Source: Perkinsus olseni
Taxonomy: Eukaryota; Perkinsozoa; Perkinsida
NCBI GenBank assembly: GCA_013115125.1
Contig: JABANN010000011.1
Span: 1-64,000 of the forward strand
Length of the DNA stretch: 64,000 nucleotides
Reading direction: 5' to 3'
The stretch's first letter is position 1, and each line of letters opens with the position of its first letter. This document shows, piece by piece, positions 11,061-22,420 of the stretch. The notes under the pieces were generated by a model. It searched no databases and was not told where the DNA came from. It worked only from the letters and a program-made list of their open reading frames with translations. The position numbers and the translations under genes are program-made.

Positions 11061-14000
11061 TCATAGCCCTGCTGTCTTGTCGCAATAGCGGCTCACAAAG
11101 GACAGAGTGAAGGCCTCGGCCGACAGCGTCAGAGCCGAGCTGTACTGCTCCTTGTGGTTCACAGACGCATTGTGAGCCCTGCTCCCGCTACGGTGCTCTG
11201 GGTGGCCGATCTCGTGGCTGAAGCAACCAACACTGGACACCTTCACTCCACTCGAAGGCTTCTCACCTCGCGTCATAGAAGATCCTTTGGAGCGGAAGTC
11301 TGCTGCAGCCCCGTACGTCCTCACGAGCATTCGAGGAGATCTCGAAGTCCTTGCAAAACCTCATGAACCTCTCGAGCGACATTCCCTCCACCTGAGGGCG
11401 TCGGAGGAGTTACGATTTCGGGAAGTAATGGCACTGCCGGCCAGAAACGACGCGCTCACCCCAGCGTAGTGATTGAAAATGGCTCGGATGCCGGGGTGCA
11501 GGTACGCCAGTGTCTTGCTGAGCCCCGAGTGAGGATCTTGCAGGTCAGCGAGGCACTCATGGACTAGCTCCCCATCGGCCCCGCAAGGAGACCCCAAAAC
11601 CTGCCGGGGCGAGTAAGAATGATAGCTAGTGGCAACTTGAACCAGGTGCGACCGGACGAATCGCGCGGGCAATCGGTTGGCCTACTCGTAAATGGATACC
11701 TGTGGCGCACGGCCCCACAAACCTCAACGACCTAAAAACCTTGCGAATAGTTCGAGTACAACTATCACCGACCGTACGGCTGCGAAGTCGCTCAACACTA
11801 CGAGGATGCATGAGAAGGAGCCCACCTGCAGCAGAGGCCCGATCCTCTCCATCGTCAGCTTCCTAAGCACCTCGACGTCCGTCACGCCAGCTCCCACCTG
11901 GTGGCCGTAGAATGCCCGGGCAACCTGGAAGATACCATCGCCACAGAGAAGTAGGCATGGTCGCTTGTCACCCGCACAAGCGCTCGTTGGAAGCCGTCAC
12001 GATCGAGGTAGTGGCGGTGCTTCGCCGAGCTCCGCTCCTTAGCGCGCTCTGTGCTTCGCAGAAATATCAAATCCGCTGCCACCGAGTTGAGATGCATGGT
12101 GGCGGATGGACCATGGTGGCCTGACATGCTCCGGCTACTCCTCCCTACTGGCCACCATGCAACTTACCCGCATCCGTTGCCTCGGCGCTTGGGGCTTTCA
12201 TCAACCCAGCGTCTCGCAAGAAACGATGAAACTGCAACACACAAGAGGATTCGACCTCTCTTCATCTGCCACATCTCGAACGATAATTCTTGAGTTATTT
12301 TCTCTCGTGCATGAATCAACCTTAGATTCTCTCTACCAGCACCTGACCAGTGGATTCTCTTCATCCCGTATAGCACCTTAGCCGTTCCCAGCTGCGTTCG
12401 ATTCAGTGGGTTCCCGAGCATCACGTAGTAGGAGAACACCGAGGTGATGAGGTCATCGTCCTCCTCGGGCAGCTCGATATCGGTCGAGACGTCGCTGCAT
12501 CCACCATCGCCCACGGCAACCGAATCGCTCCGCAGGGCTCGAGACACCATCCTGACTGGGAGGATAACCCAACACCTTCTAGAAAGGCTCACCTAGCCGC
12601 GGGGCGCGGCGGCCGTGTGAGCTTCAGTGAGTCCCGATCGAAATCAGCCTGTAAGAGCCGCAGGGGCTGGGATGACGCTCTTGCTATCATGGGAAGGGCG
12701 GCAAATCTTACACGTCCCTGAAAGACGACGGTGACCTCTAAGATACCACTCCGCACGCGCAAGAAAGATTTCGCCATCCCTATGCACCTACCCTAGACTG
12801 GTCCATCCTATCCAGCAGCCTGACAAGGCGGGAAGCATCCGTCTGTGTAGAGGCCGGGACCCCTGAGACTACGTCCAGATCGACGAAGAGAGCTCTTGCC
12901 GTCTGAGATAAATCTCGTACCACCAGGATCTGCAACGATAGTCTCACTCGCAACAGCGCTGCCTCGAAGTGAGTGTAGGTGAAATAGCGCCCGCCCAGTC
13001 CGGCCCTCTTCTCGGCAGCTTCGGCGATCTTCTCGTCCTTCATAACGCAGCGGAAGACTTGAAAAATTTGCGGCTTCGGCAGGATCACGGGGCAGAGCTC
13101 GAAGTCTGAAAAAACAAGCACTGTATTCCCCTTAAGGCAGACTCTGCCTGGCAGAGAGCCTATCTGAGAGAGGTCGCGATTCGAGCGGGGTTTGAGATGC
13201 GGAATCAATAGATTCGTGAAGCATTCTGACCTACAGTCAGGTCGTCATGCTTAGGACTGGGACGAGACGGAGCCTCTGCGTGGTGCAGACGAGAGAGGCT
13301 AACTTCGAAGCCAAGACGGTATGCAGTAGCCAAAGGTGAGATGGTAATAGACGGATACTCTGAAGCCTAGCTAAGCCCATGGGTCGGTCGAGATGACGAC
13401 GCGGGAGCTCAGTGACGGCTACGGAATGCCAATGAAGCTCCACGATGCTCCTTCCCTCATCACTACCTATGAAGATCTGACACAGCTGCTTCTGTGAGTA
13501 GCCATGCAAGGCGTGGGTGGCCGCTGCACTCTTGTCCCTCTCCGGGTCTTCACCGTGGAGTTCCATCGGGAAGTATCCACTATATAGCCTGGAAGCAGAT
13601 CTACTACCGCGTCTCACTCAATTCAGACCTCACCGCATTAGCGGCCGTCGACAGGCATCGAACACCCTGGCGACCTCCTCGTCAGTATCTTTCTTCCGCT
13701 CGGACAGGACCTCATGGCCCGGGCCTGCATAACAGCAACTTCCGTGACGGAGAGGACCGTGTCAAGTCGGGAGCGATGTAAAATTGGATCCAGATGCTCC
13801 GTATCATGCCCTACTGTATTCAACGAGTACACTCGGGACGGCATCAACAGCAGCTCGCCATGAAGTGGATGCAGCAGGGAAACGTGGAATGTCCTCAAAA
13901 CCCGATACGACACCCACGCCTCCCAGCTTCTACCTTCCGATCCTTGCTGGCCATTGGAGATGGCCGGGTCTTCCACTGAGGCCTCAGAGTTGAAGCTGGA

Positions 14001-14671
14001 GAGGTGCTCAGAATAAAGTCGGGCCAGGGAGACGGCAGGGTTCCCTGTGTGGTACCTGTCGCCTAACAATCGACACAGGGAGAGCTATCAAAGACCTGCT
14101 CACTTCTCCTCAGCGAGCGCCACCACAGCGTCCATGAACTGATGCTTCCTGAGGCCCTGAGCTGTCTGATCCCCGCTGCTATGTATCTGGAGGGAACGCA
14201 AGCGGGAAATAGGGGTTGGAAGTTCCAACTCCAGTTCCAACTTGGAACACGTAGGCTTGCTGCAGACTACCCTAGTGTAGATCAGATCCACGCGGACGTC
14301 TGTGAGGCCCTTGTGCCCCTCCTCGTCGATGATGCCGCTGTCCAAGCACATCCTCCTCAGCTTGGATGCCCGGAGTAGCCTCTCCCCGGGCTGACTGGAC
14401 GGGGTAGAGAAGTAGTCGAAGATACACAACAGGGTTCGCTGAGGGTGAGGACCATGCTACTAGGCTCCACCGAGGTGTTCCCGAGTACGATCCAAGCGGC
14501 AGCGAAAGCATGCGCAGCGCTGGAGAATGTTGAACACAAAGGGTCGCCCTTTGACTGAAGAGGCGTAAGCCTGGTGGCCCAATAGTGTCCAGCTCTGCAC
14601 ACGCTATCACTGTCAAAGACTTTGAGCGGATAGACGTGGCTAGCTGAACCATGACTACTGCTCGATGGCAT
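11061..14671 (-). CDS. Large multi-exon protein with TPPP/p25-alpha-like helical modules
   Basis: I read repeated modules of about 100-130 residues. One has IFDYFSTPSSQPG, LRASKLRRMCLDSGIIDEEG, LTDVRVDLIYTRV and HQFMDAVVALAEE (14100-14435). Others have SVFSYYVMLGNPLNRTQLG (near 12400-12450) and FSDFELCPVILPKPQIFQVF followed by YFTYTHFEAALLRVRLSL (12950-13110). The last has MSLERFMRFCKDFEISS, LQRIFYDA and YSSALTLSAEAFTLSFVSRY (11061-11390). The pattern of F..y..G, then a K...C.D.gi helix, then a D..f.kv and F..al..la block is that of TPPP-type domains, which bind microtubules. The start ATG at 14671 is a best guess; the stop at 11061 is firm. Many exon joins are approximate. A cytoskeletal or ciliary role is inference from fold similarity. 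Confidence 0.5.
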
Positions 14672-15030
14672 GCGCAGCGGCCTTGGGTCGCAGAGGCAAA
14701 ACGACGTTGGCTCTGCACCAGCGCGGATATCCAACACCACACAATAAGAGCCTCTCAGAGGATACCTCTCCCTCGATGCACGATCGCCTCACATCCCGAA
14801 AAAGTATTTGTTTCTGCTGCGACTGATTACAATTCCACTACTCACGAGAGCTGGCAGCTGACCGGTCACAGTCCTATTCCTCCGCCTACTACCTGAATGT
14901 CCCTAATACCAGCACTGCTGCCCGGCCCTGAGGAGGGAGCACTCATAGACGCTACAACTGCCTCAGCCCGTCTGAGCACTTCTTCAGTGAACTCAACTCC
15001 AATACGGCACGGAAACGCAAGCATGGAACG
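14672..15030. other. Spacer, nothing recognised
   Basis: About 360 nt between the TPPP-like gene start and the stop of the OPR-like gene. No supported exon, RNA gene or repeat was seen. Confidence 0.4.
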
Positions 15031-16740
15031 TCAACCCTTAGCCCAAACCCTCCGTGGCGCAGAGGTCCCATCGCTGAGCAGCTGTAGCACATCCTGACTC
15101 GAACACCCTAGGGAGACCAGCGCCCCTGCCAATCGCCCTTTGTGGATATATCCTAGCTTGGCAACGCCTCTAGCACAGACTCTGACAGCCTTCTCGAGGA
15201 CAACAAGAGCATCTGTCCGGCCCAGCTTGCCGCAGGCAGCTCCGATCTTAACCAGGTCGTCGGCGGTGGCTGAGGAGGGATTGCCCCAAAGCATGTTGAT
15301 GACTCCCCCAGCGAAATCATGAGTCCAGGTTGAGGCATTAGGGTCAACCGCTGAGGTTAGAGCGGAGAGCATGTTGGCCACCTCGCTAAGCTTCCATTTT
15401 ACACTTTTTTCATCAGAAAACACATCTGCACATGCCTGGCCAACATCATCCCAACACTCGGCGTCCACTGGAACATCCGACTTCCATAGCGCATAAACCA
15501 GCACCGGCAGAGTCTCTACTGCCGGCCGCCGACTCGCCATCAGAGTCCTTATTCTCCTACCCAGAGCCGCACCCAGAGCCTCGGGGTCCATCACAGTGGC
15601 CTGATTCTTCCCGTAGCTTTGCAGTATCAAAGTGATCTGCTGCCAATCCTCCAACCTCTCCACAACATTCTGGGCTCTCAGCCAGACACTAGGCGGGACC
15701 GGCTGCTTCAGGCGAGTCAGTCCATGAGCTACGAGGGCTATCTGCATGCCACTAAGACCCCCGACCAACGGCGGAATGACCTCCTCCACTACCCTCGACA
15801 GAAGCCTCTCGTGAGCCACTCGACCCATAGCGTAGCTGTTAACGCAGAGAGTGAGGCATTTGGCGTCCCAGACCTCGACGGGTATCCTACGCAGCTCTCT
15901 AGCGCACGCACAGAGAAGATTTATCGTCACCTTGCCGGCCTCCCCGACCTGCCCGCTCCTAGTGTAAGCATGGGCCACCGCTACCAGATCGGGCAGGTCG
16001 AGCGAGTAGAGTATCTTGCCCACCCAAGGCTCCAGCGCAACCAAAAGATTCCCCACATGAGAACCCCTCCGTAGCTTTCCTATGGAATGGAGCAACCCCA
16101 TCACCTCCGCATTCGCCATACCAAGGCCGCTCTCCCGGCCACAGCGGCTCTCCAGCTCCTCACAGACAGCAGCCAGGAACTGTCCGATCTTCAGCGACTT
16201 AAGTAAACTGTCCCGACCCATCAGTACACAGGCAGCCGCGAAGGTCTGGCCGAGGACGCCGACCTCCATCGTTCCCAGACTCCGCCGGCCCAGGGCGAGG
16301 ATACTCCCCACCATCCCAGCGATCTCTTCATCTATCGTGGAGAGCTTGCCCACAGCCTGCATGGCATAGACCGGCCCGTACCCCGAGAATCCCTGCGTCC
16401 CTCGGCCAGCTACCCGCCGTAGCAGCTTCACAAGGAGAGGCCTCGGTGGAACTCTACCACAATATACGAAGCACTTGAGAGCGATCGCCGCATCCAGACT
16501 GCTGAGAGGGGTCTCGGTCATGGTAGCGGTAACGCCGTCCGCCAGGGTGAGCCAGAGGTCGTCGAAGAGGGCCTGGCGGTCAGCACCGGTCACTTGGCCG
16601 TCGTCGGGTGATGTCTGCTCAACACACGCCTTGCAGAGAGTCTCCAGCATGTCCCCCGCCGGATCACTGGCGTAACGACGGAGAATCTTCTCTACTGGAT
16701 CCGTGCCAAGTGAGATTCTACTGCGCCTACCGATGAGGAC
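15031..16740 (-). CDS. OPR/HPR-type alpha-helical repeat protein, probably organellar RNA-binding
   Basis: One long exon of about 570 codons built from paired helices of roughly 35-40 residues. Recurrent units include AVGKLSTIDEEIAGMVGSIL, LHSIGKLRRGSHVGNLLVAL, VAVAHAYTRSGQVGE and KIGAACGKLGRTDALVVLE. This is the look of octotricopeptide/heptatricopeptide (FASTK-like) proteins that act on mitochondrial or plastid RNA. I see no C-terminal RAP domain. The exon has no good ATG near its 5' side and opens behind an acceptor (ACCATCAG at 16748-16741), so an upstream exon is likely. The candidate is 16953-17135, joined in phase 0 by a 212-nt intron. Confidence 0.65.
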   Translation of the reverse strand, partial: VLIGRRSRISLGTDPVEKILRRYASDPAGDMLETLCKACVEQTSPDDGQVTGADRQALFDDLWLTLADGVTATMTETPLSSLDAAIALKCFVYCGRVPPRPLLVKLLRRVAGRGTQGFSGYGPVYAMQAVGKLSTIDEEIAGMVGSILALGRRSLGTMEVGVLGQTFAAACVLMGRDSLLKSLKIGQFLAAVCEELESRCGRESGLGMANAEVMGLLHSIGKLRRGSHVGNLLVALEPWVGKILYSLDLPDLVAVAHAYTRSGQVGEAGKVTINLLCACARELRRIPVEVWDAKCLTLCVNSYAMGRVAHERLLSRVVEEVIPPLVGGLSGMQIALVAHGLTRLKQPVPPSVWLRAQNVVERLEDWQQITLILQSYGKNQATVMDPEALGAALGRRIRTLMASRRPAVETLPVLVYALWKSDVPVDAECWDDVGQACADVFSDEKSVKWKLSEVANMLSALTSAVDPNASTWTHDFAGGVINMLWGNPSSATADDLVKIGAACGKLGRTDALVVLEKAVRVCARGVAKLGYIHKGRLAGALVSLGCSSQDVLQLLSDGTSAPRRVWAKG

Positions 16741-16952
16741 CTGATGGTGAGCCACGGCTATTGACGCCACTGAACCCGTAAGAGGAACAAGGGCAACAAC
16801 TATAATGACAGTGACAAACTAAATCGCAGCGCAGGAACAACCTACACTGGACCTCGAATACGCTAGGCGTCGGGGTCATACCACAACCACGGGAGCATAG
16901 CGAAAGATCAGGAAGCATGCTGCCCCTCCCCACTACTACCGAGGCCACTTAC

Positions 16953-17135
16953 TCCCCCTTTCCGAGCCTCCATTGCAGGCACCAGCTCGAAAGGAACCTT
17001 ATCGAGTGTCTCCACATGAACCTTCTTCTCTTGCCTGGTCCTTGGCCGATGGATCGAACCAAAGCCGCCTCGCTTAGCCGCCTCCGCACGTCTGAAGTCC
17101 CTCTTGATCGCATCACGAACCCAGTCTCGAGGCAT
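16953..17135 (-). CDS. Basic 61-codon exon: small gene or first exon of the OPR-like gene
   Basis: ATG at 17135 opens MPRDWVRDAIKRDFRRAEAA, then a basic stretch ending EARKGG at a GTAAGT donor (16952). The phase and strand fit splicing to 16740 of the OPR-like gene, which lacks its own ATG. Arg-rich and Ala-rich composition would suit an organelle-targeting leader, though the acidic residues are unusual for one. Alternatively it is a separate short protein. Confidence 0.45.
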
Positions 17136-17276
17136 GGCGACAAAACTGATGCAAAAATCGTAAAATCAACACTTGCTCCTTCCGATAACACAACTCTAAC
17201 TCTAACAAGGACAGCAGTGATTAATAAGTAAGCATGTGTGAATCAGGGCGATTAAGGACGACCTCAAATGCACTGT

Positions 17277-19562
17277 CTAGTCCGAGGCCGGTCCATCGGT
17301 CGTCTCAGCTCCATGTAGCCTGAGGAGAGCGTCCTCCTCTCTAGTACTGAGGGCAGATCTGTAAGGCATGGTCAACAACGATGGACGCTCATCACGCCTG
17401 TCAGACGGAAGGCGGCTCGCAGGAGACTTCGTACCGTCATCTTCCACTGGCCGAGGACCCGAGCCCACAAGCGGTGGCGGCGCTTCTTCCACCAGTATAG
17501 ACTCCTCAAGGGGAGCAGCTTCCATCACCCGAGAGATATCCACAGACTCGTCTCTGACCAGCTGCTTCGGTCCGCTCGTGATTTCGATTCTTTCATGGTA
17601 GTGGTGATAGTCCGGCATCCCTGCGCTTTCCTTGTCCGCTAAGACCTCAGGTCTTCTAGTCTCCTCGCGACGCGGGATGACTTCGATCGACGACCTACCG
17701 CGACTCGGCAGCACCTCTACGCTACCAGACCTCGACAGGTGCCCCGAGCTCCTGGCCTCCCACCCCTCATGTGCGTATGCTTGATCGGGCCTCGCCTGCC
17801 TCCCTGGTACTACCTCGCGAATCCTTTCCGTGACACTACCCCGGTCGGGCGCAACAGATTTCCTCATCGGACGCTGGAGTTTCCTTGCGCCATCCTGGGA
17901 CCTCTCCTCTGACGAGGGCACTCCAATGTGACCCTCTCCGCTGTGACGCCTGCCCTGGCTCGGCGGCAGCACTCCTACGCTCCTCCGGTCGCCCCATCCA
18001 CCCACCGCGGCCCTCCTATTATGCCCTTCCTCGCCTGATGGTAGTACCTCCACGCCGCTCGCCCTGTCCAGTATGCTGCTCCCATGACGAGCTACAGGAG
18101 GCCTTCCCCTTCCCCATCCATGGGCTTCTCGTATCGACGTGCGTTCCCTACTGTCGTAGTGTCCACCTCTATCGGAACCTTCAACGTCCACCTGTTCTAC
18201 GTCAACTTCTCTCACGTGATGATGATGAACAACCACGCCCTGCGTCGTCGGGCTAGAGTCCTCAAACAGAGAACTACCTGATTTTTCAGAGTTTTGGTAT
18301 GCGGGATCGTACGCATGCACAGGGTTATCCAGAGGTCCCAAGACTTCACTGGCTTCAACAGCTCCGGAGTACGACGCGTGAGAGCTCGTCGACACCCGTC
18401 GAGGTCTCCTCAGATTATCGGTGAGCGTAGCCAGGGCAGCCACTTTGTCCCGGTACTGTGTAGCCGAGCACACCTCTCCCACTCTCGCCGCAAAGATGAG
18501 GCATCTACGGCTTCTCTCACAGCTGACAGCGGCCGCCAAATCAGTTCCCCCACGGTATACTCTATCCGATAAGTCTTCCTCCCAACGGCTCACTTCAACC
18601 AGGGGAGGGCGGGGGTCTCGCCGGTCACTCAAGCGGTGAACAGGATGAGCACGACTCCGACTCCGCGAGGGGCCCTGCATATAATACCGTGCATCTGCGA
18701 CAGTCCTCAATCGCTTGTGCTCGAAACCTCTCCTCCCCGACACTTCCGGATACGAGATCGGCACCACTTCTCTCCTATACGTCCGAGTGGCGTCAAAATC
18801 TTCAAAGTCCCAGGAGTCTGCACTATTACGACAGTCGACGGCGTCCCTGCCCCTTGGGTCGTTTTCCCAACCCACCACAGCGGGGCACTCCGCGCAGAAA
18901 CGGTTCTCGGTGTACCGTAGCGCGTTGCACCCCGCTGTCTCAACGCAGAATCCACCGTGGCTGCCCCGGGGGGTGATATCCAGCTCCTCGCGAGTGTCGT
19001 AATGATAGCCCGCCTCTCGCTCCTGCCAGAGCTGGTTTGCTTGCCCTAAAAATTTGTCCCAGCACAGCCATTCCTCCTTAGCTCCAGTGCCTCGAGGCTG
19101 CACATGGCACACATACTCCTGGACCTCAGACAGGTCGCCCGAGTCACAGAGAAGAACCGACAGATTAAGGCTAAAGCCCACCGGCCACATATTGCTTAGA
19201 TTAGGACAACAAGACAGATTCAAGGCTTTCAGGCTTCTCCTGACCTCGTGAAGGCCACGTACCGATACTAACCAGTGGTTATTCGCGAGACTAACTCGGG
19301 CGAGAGCAGAGCATCCCTCCAGGGAGTACTCAGGCAAGGCTGAGAGCAGATTGTCAGACAAGTCGAGGTCTCTAAGATTGGGCAGCTTCCCTAGATGAGA
19401 AAGCTCTCCAGTGAGCTTATTATTCTGCAGGTACAAAGCAACTAAACTAGCGCGGAAATGGACCGAGGCCGGCATGGACACAAGGCCTCGGTGAGAGAAG
19501 TTAGCTACAGGGCCCTCGATGAGATCATCATCCAGAGTGCATGATGACTGACGACGGGGCAT
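17277..19562 (-). CDS. Leucine-rich-repeat protein with long disordered Arg/Ser-rich tail
   Basis: Single exon, start ATG 19562 (MPRRQSSCTLDDDL; the frame is open to 19607), 761 residues. Residues about 25-150 hold typical LRRs: SLVALYLQNNKLTG, NLRDLDLSDNLLSALPE, LARVSLANNHWL, LKALNLSCCPNL. A Cys-containing linker follows. The C-terminal 500 residues are disordered and rich in Arg, Ser, Asp and Glu, with a loosely repeated phrase (GVEVLPSGE, SVGVLPPSQ, SVEVLPSRG, SIEVIPRRE) and a VVHHHHVREVDVEQVDVEG stretch. LRR proteins of this cap-like type mediate protein binding and are common in cilia. No catalytic domain is visible. Confidence 0.7.
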   Translation of the reverse strand: MPRRQSSCTLDDDLIEGPVANFSHRGLVSMPASVHFRASLVALYLQNNKLTGELSHLGKLPNLRDLDLSDNLLSALPEYSLEGCSALARVSLANNHWLVSVRGLHEVRRSLKALNLSCCPNLSNMWPVGFSLNLSVLLCDSGDLSEVQEYVCHVQPRGTGAKEEWLCWDKFLGQANQLWQEREAGYHYDTREELDITPRGSHGGFCVETAGCNALRYTENRFCAECPAVVGWENDPRGRDAVDCRNSADSWDFEDFDATRTYRREVVPISYPEVSGRRGFEHKRLRTVADARYYMQGPSRSRSRAHPVHRLSDRRDPRPPLVEVSRWEEDLSDRVYRGGTDLAAAVSCERSRRCLIFAARVGEVCSATQYRDKVAALATLTDNLRRPRRVSTSSHASYSGAVEASEVLGPLDNPVHAYDPAYQNSEKSGSSLFEDSSPTTQGVVVHHHHVREVDVEQVDVEGSDRGGHYDSRERTSIREAHGWGRGRPPVARHGSSILDRASGVEVLPSGEEGHNRRAAVGGWGDRRSVGVLPPSQGRRHSGEGHIGVPSSEERSQDGARKLQRPMRKSVAPDRGSVTERIREVVPGRQARPDQAYAHEGWEARSSGHLSRSGSVEVLPSRGRSSIEVIPRREETRRPEVLADKESAGMPDYHHYHERIEITSGPKQLVRDESVDISRVMEAAPLEESILVEEAPPPLVGSGPRPVEDDGTKSPASRLPSDRRDERPSLLTMPYRSALSTREEDALLRLHGAETTDGPASD

Positions 19563-19709
19563 TAAAAACAGACAAACTGAGACGACAGCATTGCCGACCT
19601 CACCCAATCATCCGAACGCAGATAGCCACAAGTGAGTGAAACTAATTCATAATGCCTAGACTATACAATACGGTGCGCACGAGAAGGTGCCCTCCGGTAA
19701 TGGCGGTGA

Positions 19710-22124
19710 TCACCACATACTGCTGCTGTTGAAGGTGAAGTCGACCTCCACAAGATATTTCATTCTCACTTGGCTAGTACTGTACACAATGTACTCGTTG
19801 TAAAGAAGCGACAGCTGCTTGTCCTTCTCTTCGGGCAGCTCAATCATCTTACCGAGCGGCACCTGTGCTATGCTGATGGCACTGCTGCGTATTTAGGGGC
19901 GTACTAATACCTTGAGACCATCTTTCATAACCAGCATCCCGTCGGGATCAGGGCCACTGCGCCCAACACCCTTTGTGGAGTAAAAAGCATTCTTTCCTTT
20001 TCCCAGCTTAGAGGCAGCCCGCCCGTCTGCTTCTGTACATTCACGAGACCGACCCAAGGCAACCTGATCGCGGACTTGAAGATGTAGGGAGCCTATACCA
20101 ACGATAAAGCGAAAACACCCGCCGTGGGGCTCGGACCCTCGACCACAAGGTTAAGAGCCTTGCGTTCTACCGACTGAGCTAGACGGGTTTGCTGTTTATC
20201 TTCAAAGCCGAGCCCATACGAAGCCTTTCCGATATCCACTTACATCGCATAAGAGCATCAAACCTCTATTCTTATTCTGTGTAGCGAAACAATAGTTCGC
20301 ACTTTTGCTGAATGAGTCAGCGAAATAAAGGCCTTTGCCGAACATATAGCCCGTCACCGGGGCCTCGGGAGGGGCGATCCGCAGGCCACTACTCAGGATG
20401 CCACACCAGTTGGTGAGCCTCGAACCATGCCAGAGGAGCATGCGCTCCTTCTTCGCTGCCTTCGGACACTCTTTACTCCACTCGTCGTCCTCGGCTGTTT
20501 TGGAGGCCTTGAAAACAGCCACTGGCTTCGCCGTGAAGTCGTTGTGTGTTGGAGCGTGAGTGTTGCGCATGTACTCCTCTACCATGTGGAACTCCTCGTC
20601 CTCGGGCTTCAAAGGCTCCAAGCCGCAGTGCAGCCTAACAAAACGAAACCGCTTGTGATAAGGGTGATAATTGCAGCTGTTGCTGCATACCTCTGATACT
20701 GGACATCCACAGGGTTCGGAACAAGCATGTCCTCCTTTTTCACAGCCACGGCTGTATTTTCCATAACCTGCAACAGCAAGGCCGTACGCTGAACACCGGC
20801 TCCTCAGACCCCGTGAACCTCATTGGCCTTGCCCATATCCTGCAGATCCTCCAGTAGCTGCATCTTCTGTTTGAGTATGTCCTCCGAGTCAATAATGAAG
20901 TAGTGCATCCTGCACACCCACACCCAAGGCAATTCTCTGCAGGTTTTCGTAGCACTCACTTTTGGAACCCAAAGTCGTGCGGCACAACGGTATAGAAGCG
21001 GCCACTGAGGTCCAGTAGATGTGACCGACTCGGCTTAGCCTTCCCCAGCTCCTCCTCGATAGCCTGTAATGCCTCATACCCTAGAGACAGCAGTGCCCCC
21101 TGGACGTCCAGTCTCGCTAGCTCACCGTGCTTGATCATGTCCTCGGATATCTTCCCCAACGGCATCTTGTTCACATCAACGCCCGAGGCTTTCATGTGAT
21201 CCACCATCAGCTGGCGGTCGCATATCATCTTGATCACCTCGTACAGCTGTTGATCGAGCTTTGTATCTTCGACCTGACATACTACGATTCTTTAGGCGTG
21301 CACACCATGCGGCTCGCACCTTGACCTCTGGCTTCACTTCGTCCTTCTCCTTAACTTGCTCCTCCACAGGCCCTCCCGTGAAGTCCTGTTCCACATAGGT
21401 GTACCTGACTCAGTGGCTACATCAACAATAACGTACGTTAGGAACACATTGAGCGCAGTATTACCAACAAGATCGAGAAGTAGACAAACGTAAAAGCACA
21501 GCAAAATGATATCTCGCAAGCCTGGTGATGCAGAAGAAAGCTTACGGAGGCCACTCACTTGTTAGCTCTAGGACTGAATGGCGCCTCTCCAGTAGCTACA
21601 GCATGCCAGTCGTTAACAGTCTTATCCGCAAACTTCTGTTCAAAAGCCTGCTTAGCCCCTTCCAAGTCCTCCCCTTTACTCGTCATCTGGCCAGTGTAGC
21701 CAACCCTACCCCAGCGGAACCACGCTATGTAGTTGCCCGGCGCTTTCATGTCCTCTAGCAGCTGCAACTTGAAGTATTTGTTATTATTCTGCCTCAGATT
21801 GGTCTGGTTGAGCATGGCATGCCACACAACTCCCTCACCGTCGACATAGACCCTATACTGGTCAGCCTTGGGGCAATGCTCGTCCACCGGCGGCCTGCAG
21901 ATCGCCTCAGTCGGCTCCTCCTTCTTTGCCTTCTTCTTAGCCGGCTTGGCCTTAGCCTTCACAGGCTCGGCCCTCTTCTTCCCCTTATCATCATCGCTCT
22001 CTAGTTTTACCGTCCCCCGCTTGGTAGGTGGCTGCGCCTTAGCCTTGGGCTTGGTCAACTTAGCCTCAGCCTCTGACCGTGCTGCAACCTGAGCAGCCAC
22101 TCTCGCGCTCCTCCGCTCCGTCAT
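19710..22124 (-). CDS. Poly(ADP-ribose) polymerase, PARP1/2/3 type (WGR + regulatory + catalytic)
   Basis: Transfers ADP-ribose from NAD+ to proteins, typically in DNA-damage response. Eight exons read in frame: 21559-22124, 21320-21405, 20960-21273, 20819-20909, 20691-20767, 20244-20634, 19911-20063 and 19710-19862. The N-terminus is a Lys-rich nuclear tail (KAKAKPAKKKAKK). A WGR domain follows (YIAWFRWGRVGYTGQ), then the helical regulatory domain (MPLGKISEDMIKHG...ALQAIEEEL). The catalytic fold has LLWHGSRLTNWCGILSSGLR, TGYMFGKGLYFADSFSKSAN and SLLYNEYIVYSTSQVRMKYL. The H-Y-E triad is present (His in WHGS, Tyr in LYFAD, Glu in NEYIVY), so polymerase activity is expected. There are no zinc fingers or BRCT, as in PARP2/3. 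The intron 20064-20243 carries a tRNA gene. Confidence 0.92.
20117..20188 (-). tRNA. tRNA-Lys (anticodon CTT), nested in a PARP intron
   Basis: The minus strand folds as a full 72-nt cloverleaf. The acceptor stem is ACCCGTC with GGCGGGT (one G-T pair). The anticodon arm is CAAGG-CTCTTAA-CCTTG and the T arm contains GGGTCCGAGCCCC. The body closely matches the canonical eukaryotic tRNA-Lys(CUU) sequence. The D-stem has one weak pair. It is in the same orientation as PARP and lies entirely within intron 20064-20243. It has no intron of its own, and CCA is not encoded. Confidence 0.9.
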
Positions 22125-22420
22125 GCTCACAAACAAACTGCAAGAGGCCACCACTGTCTACAATACACCCAACGCAACGGCCGACATCCCGACGAGTGAA
22201 AACAATCGAATGAACGGCATAGCATTCAAGGGAGGCTGATAAATCGGTCTGTTAACTGTCATCAAGTGTCGTGTGTGTGAGTTTATAGTCCAACGCTTAC
22301 GGTTCCGGGTCAGTTAGACTCTTGCCGATGTGCTCAGTCAGGGGCGCTCTGCAGCGTTGATATGCAGTGCAATCAGACGGTTCGCCGAGAAGAGTCCCTC
22401 ACGGGTACAGTCGTACAGCG
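22125..22420. other. Spacer upstream of PARP
   Basis: About 300 nt between the PARP start and the stop of the next minus-strand gene; nothing recognised. Confidence 0.35.
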
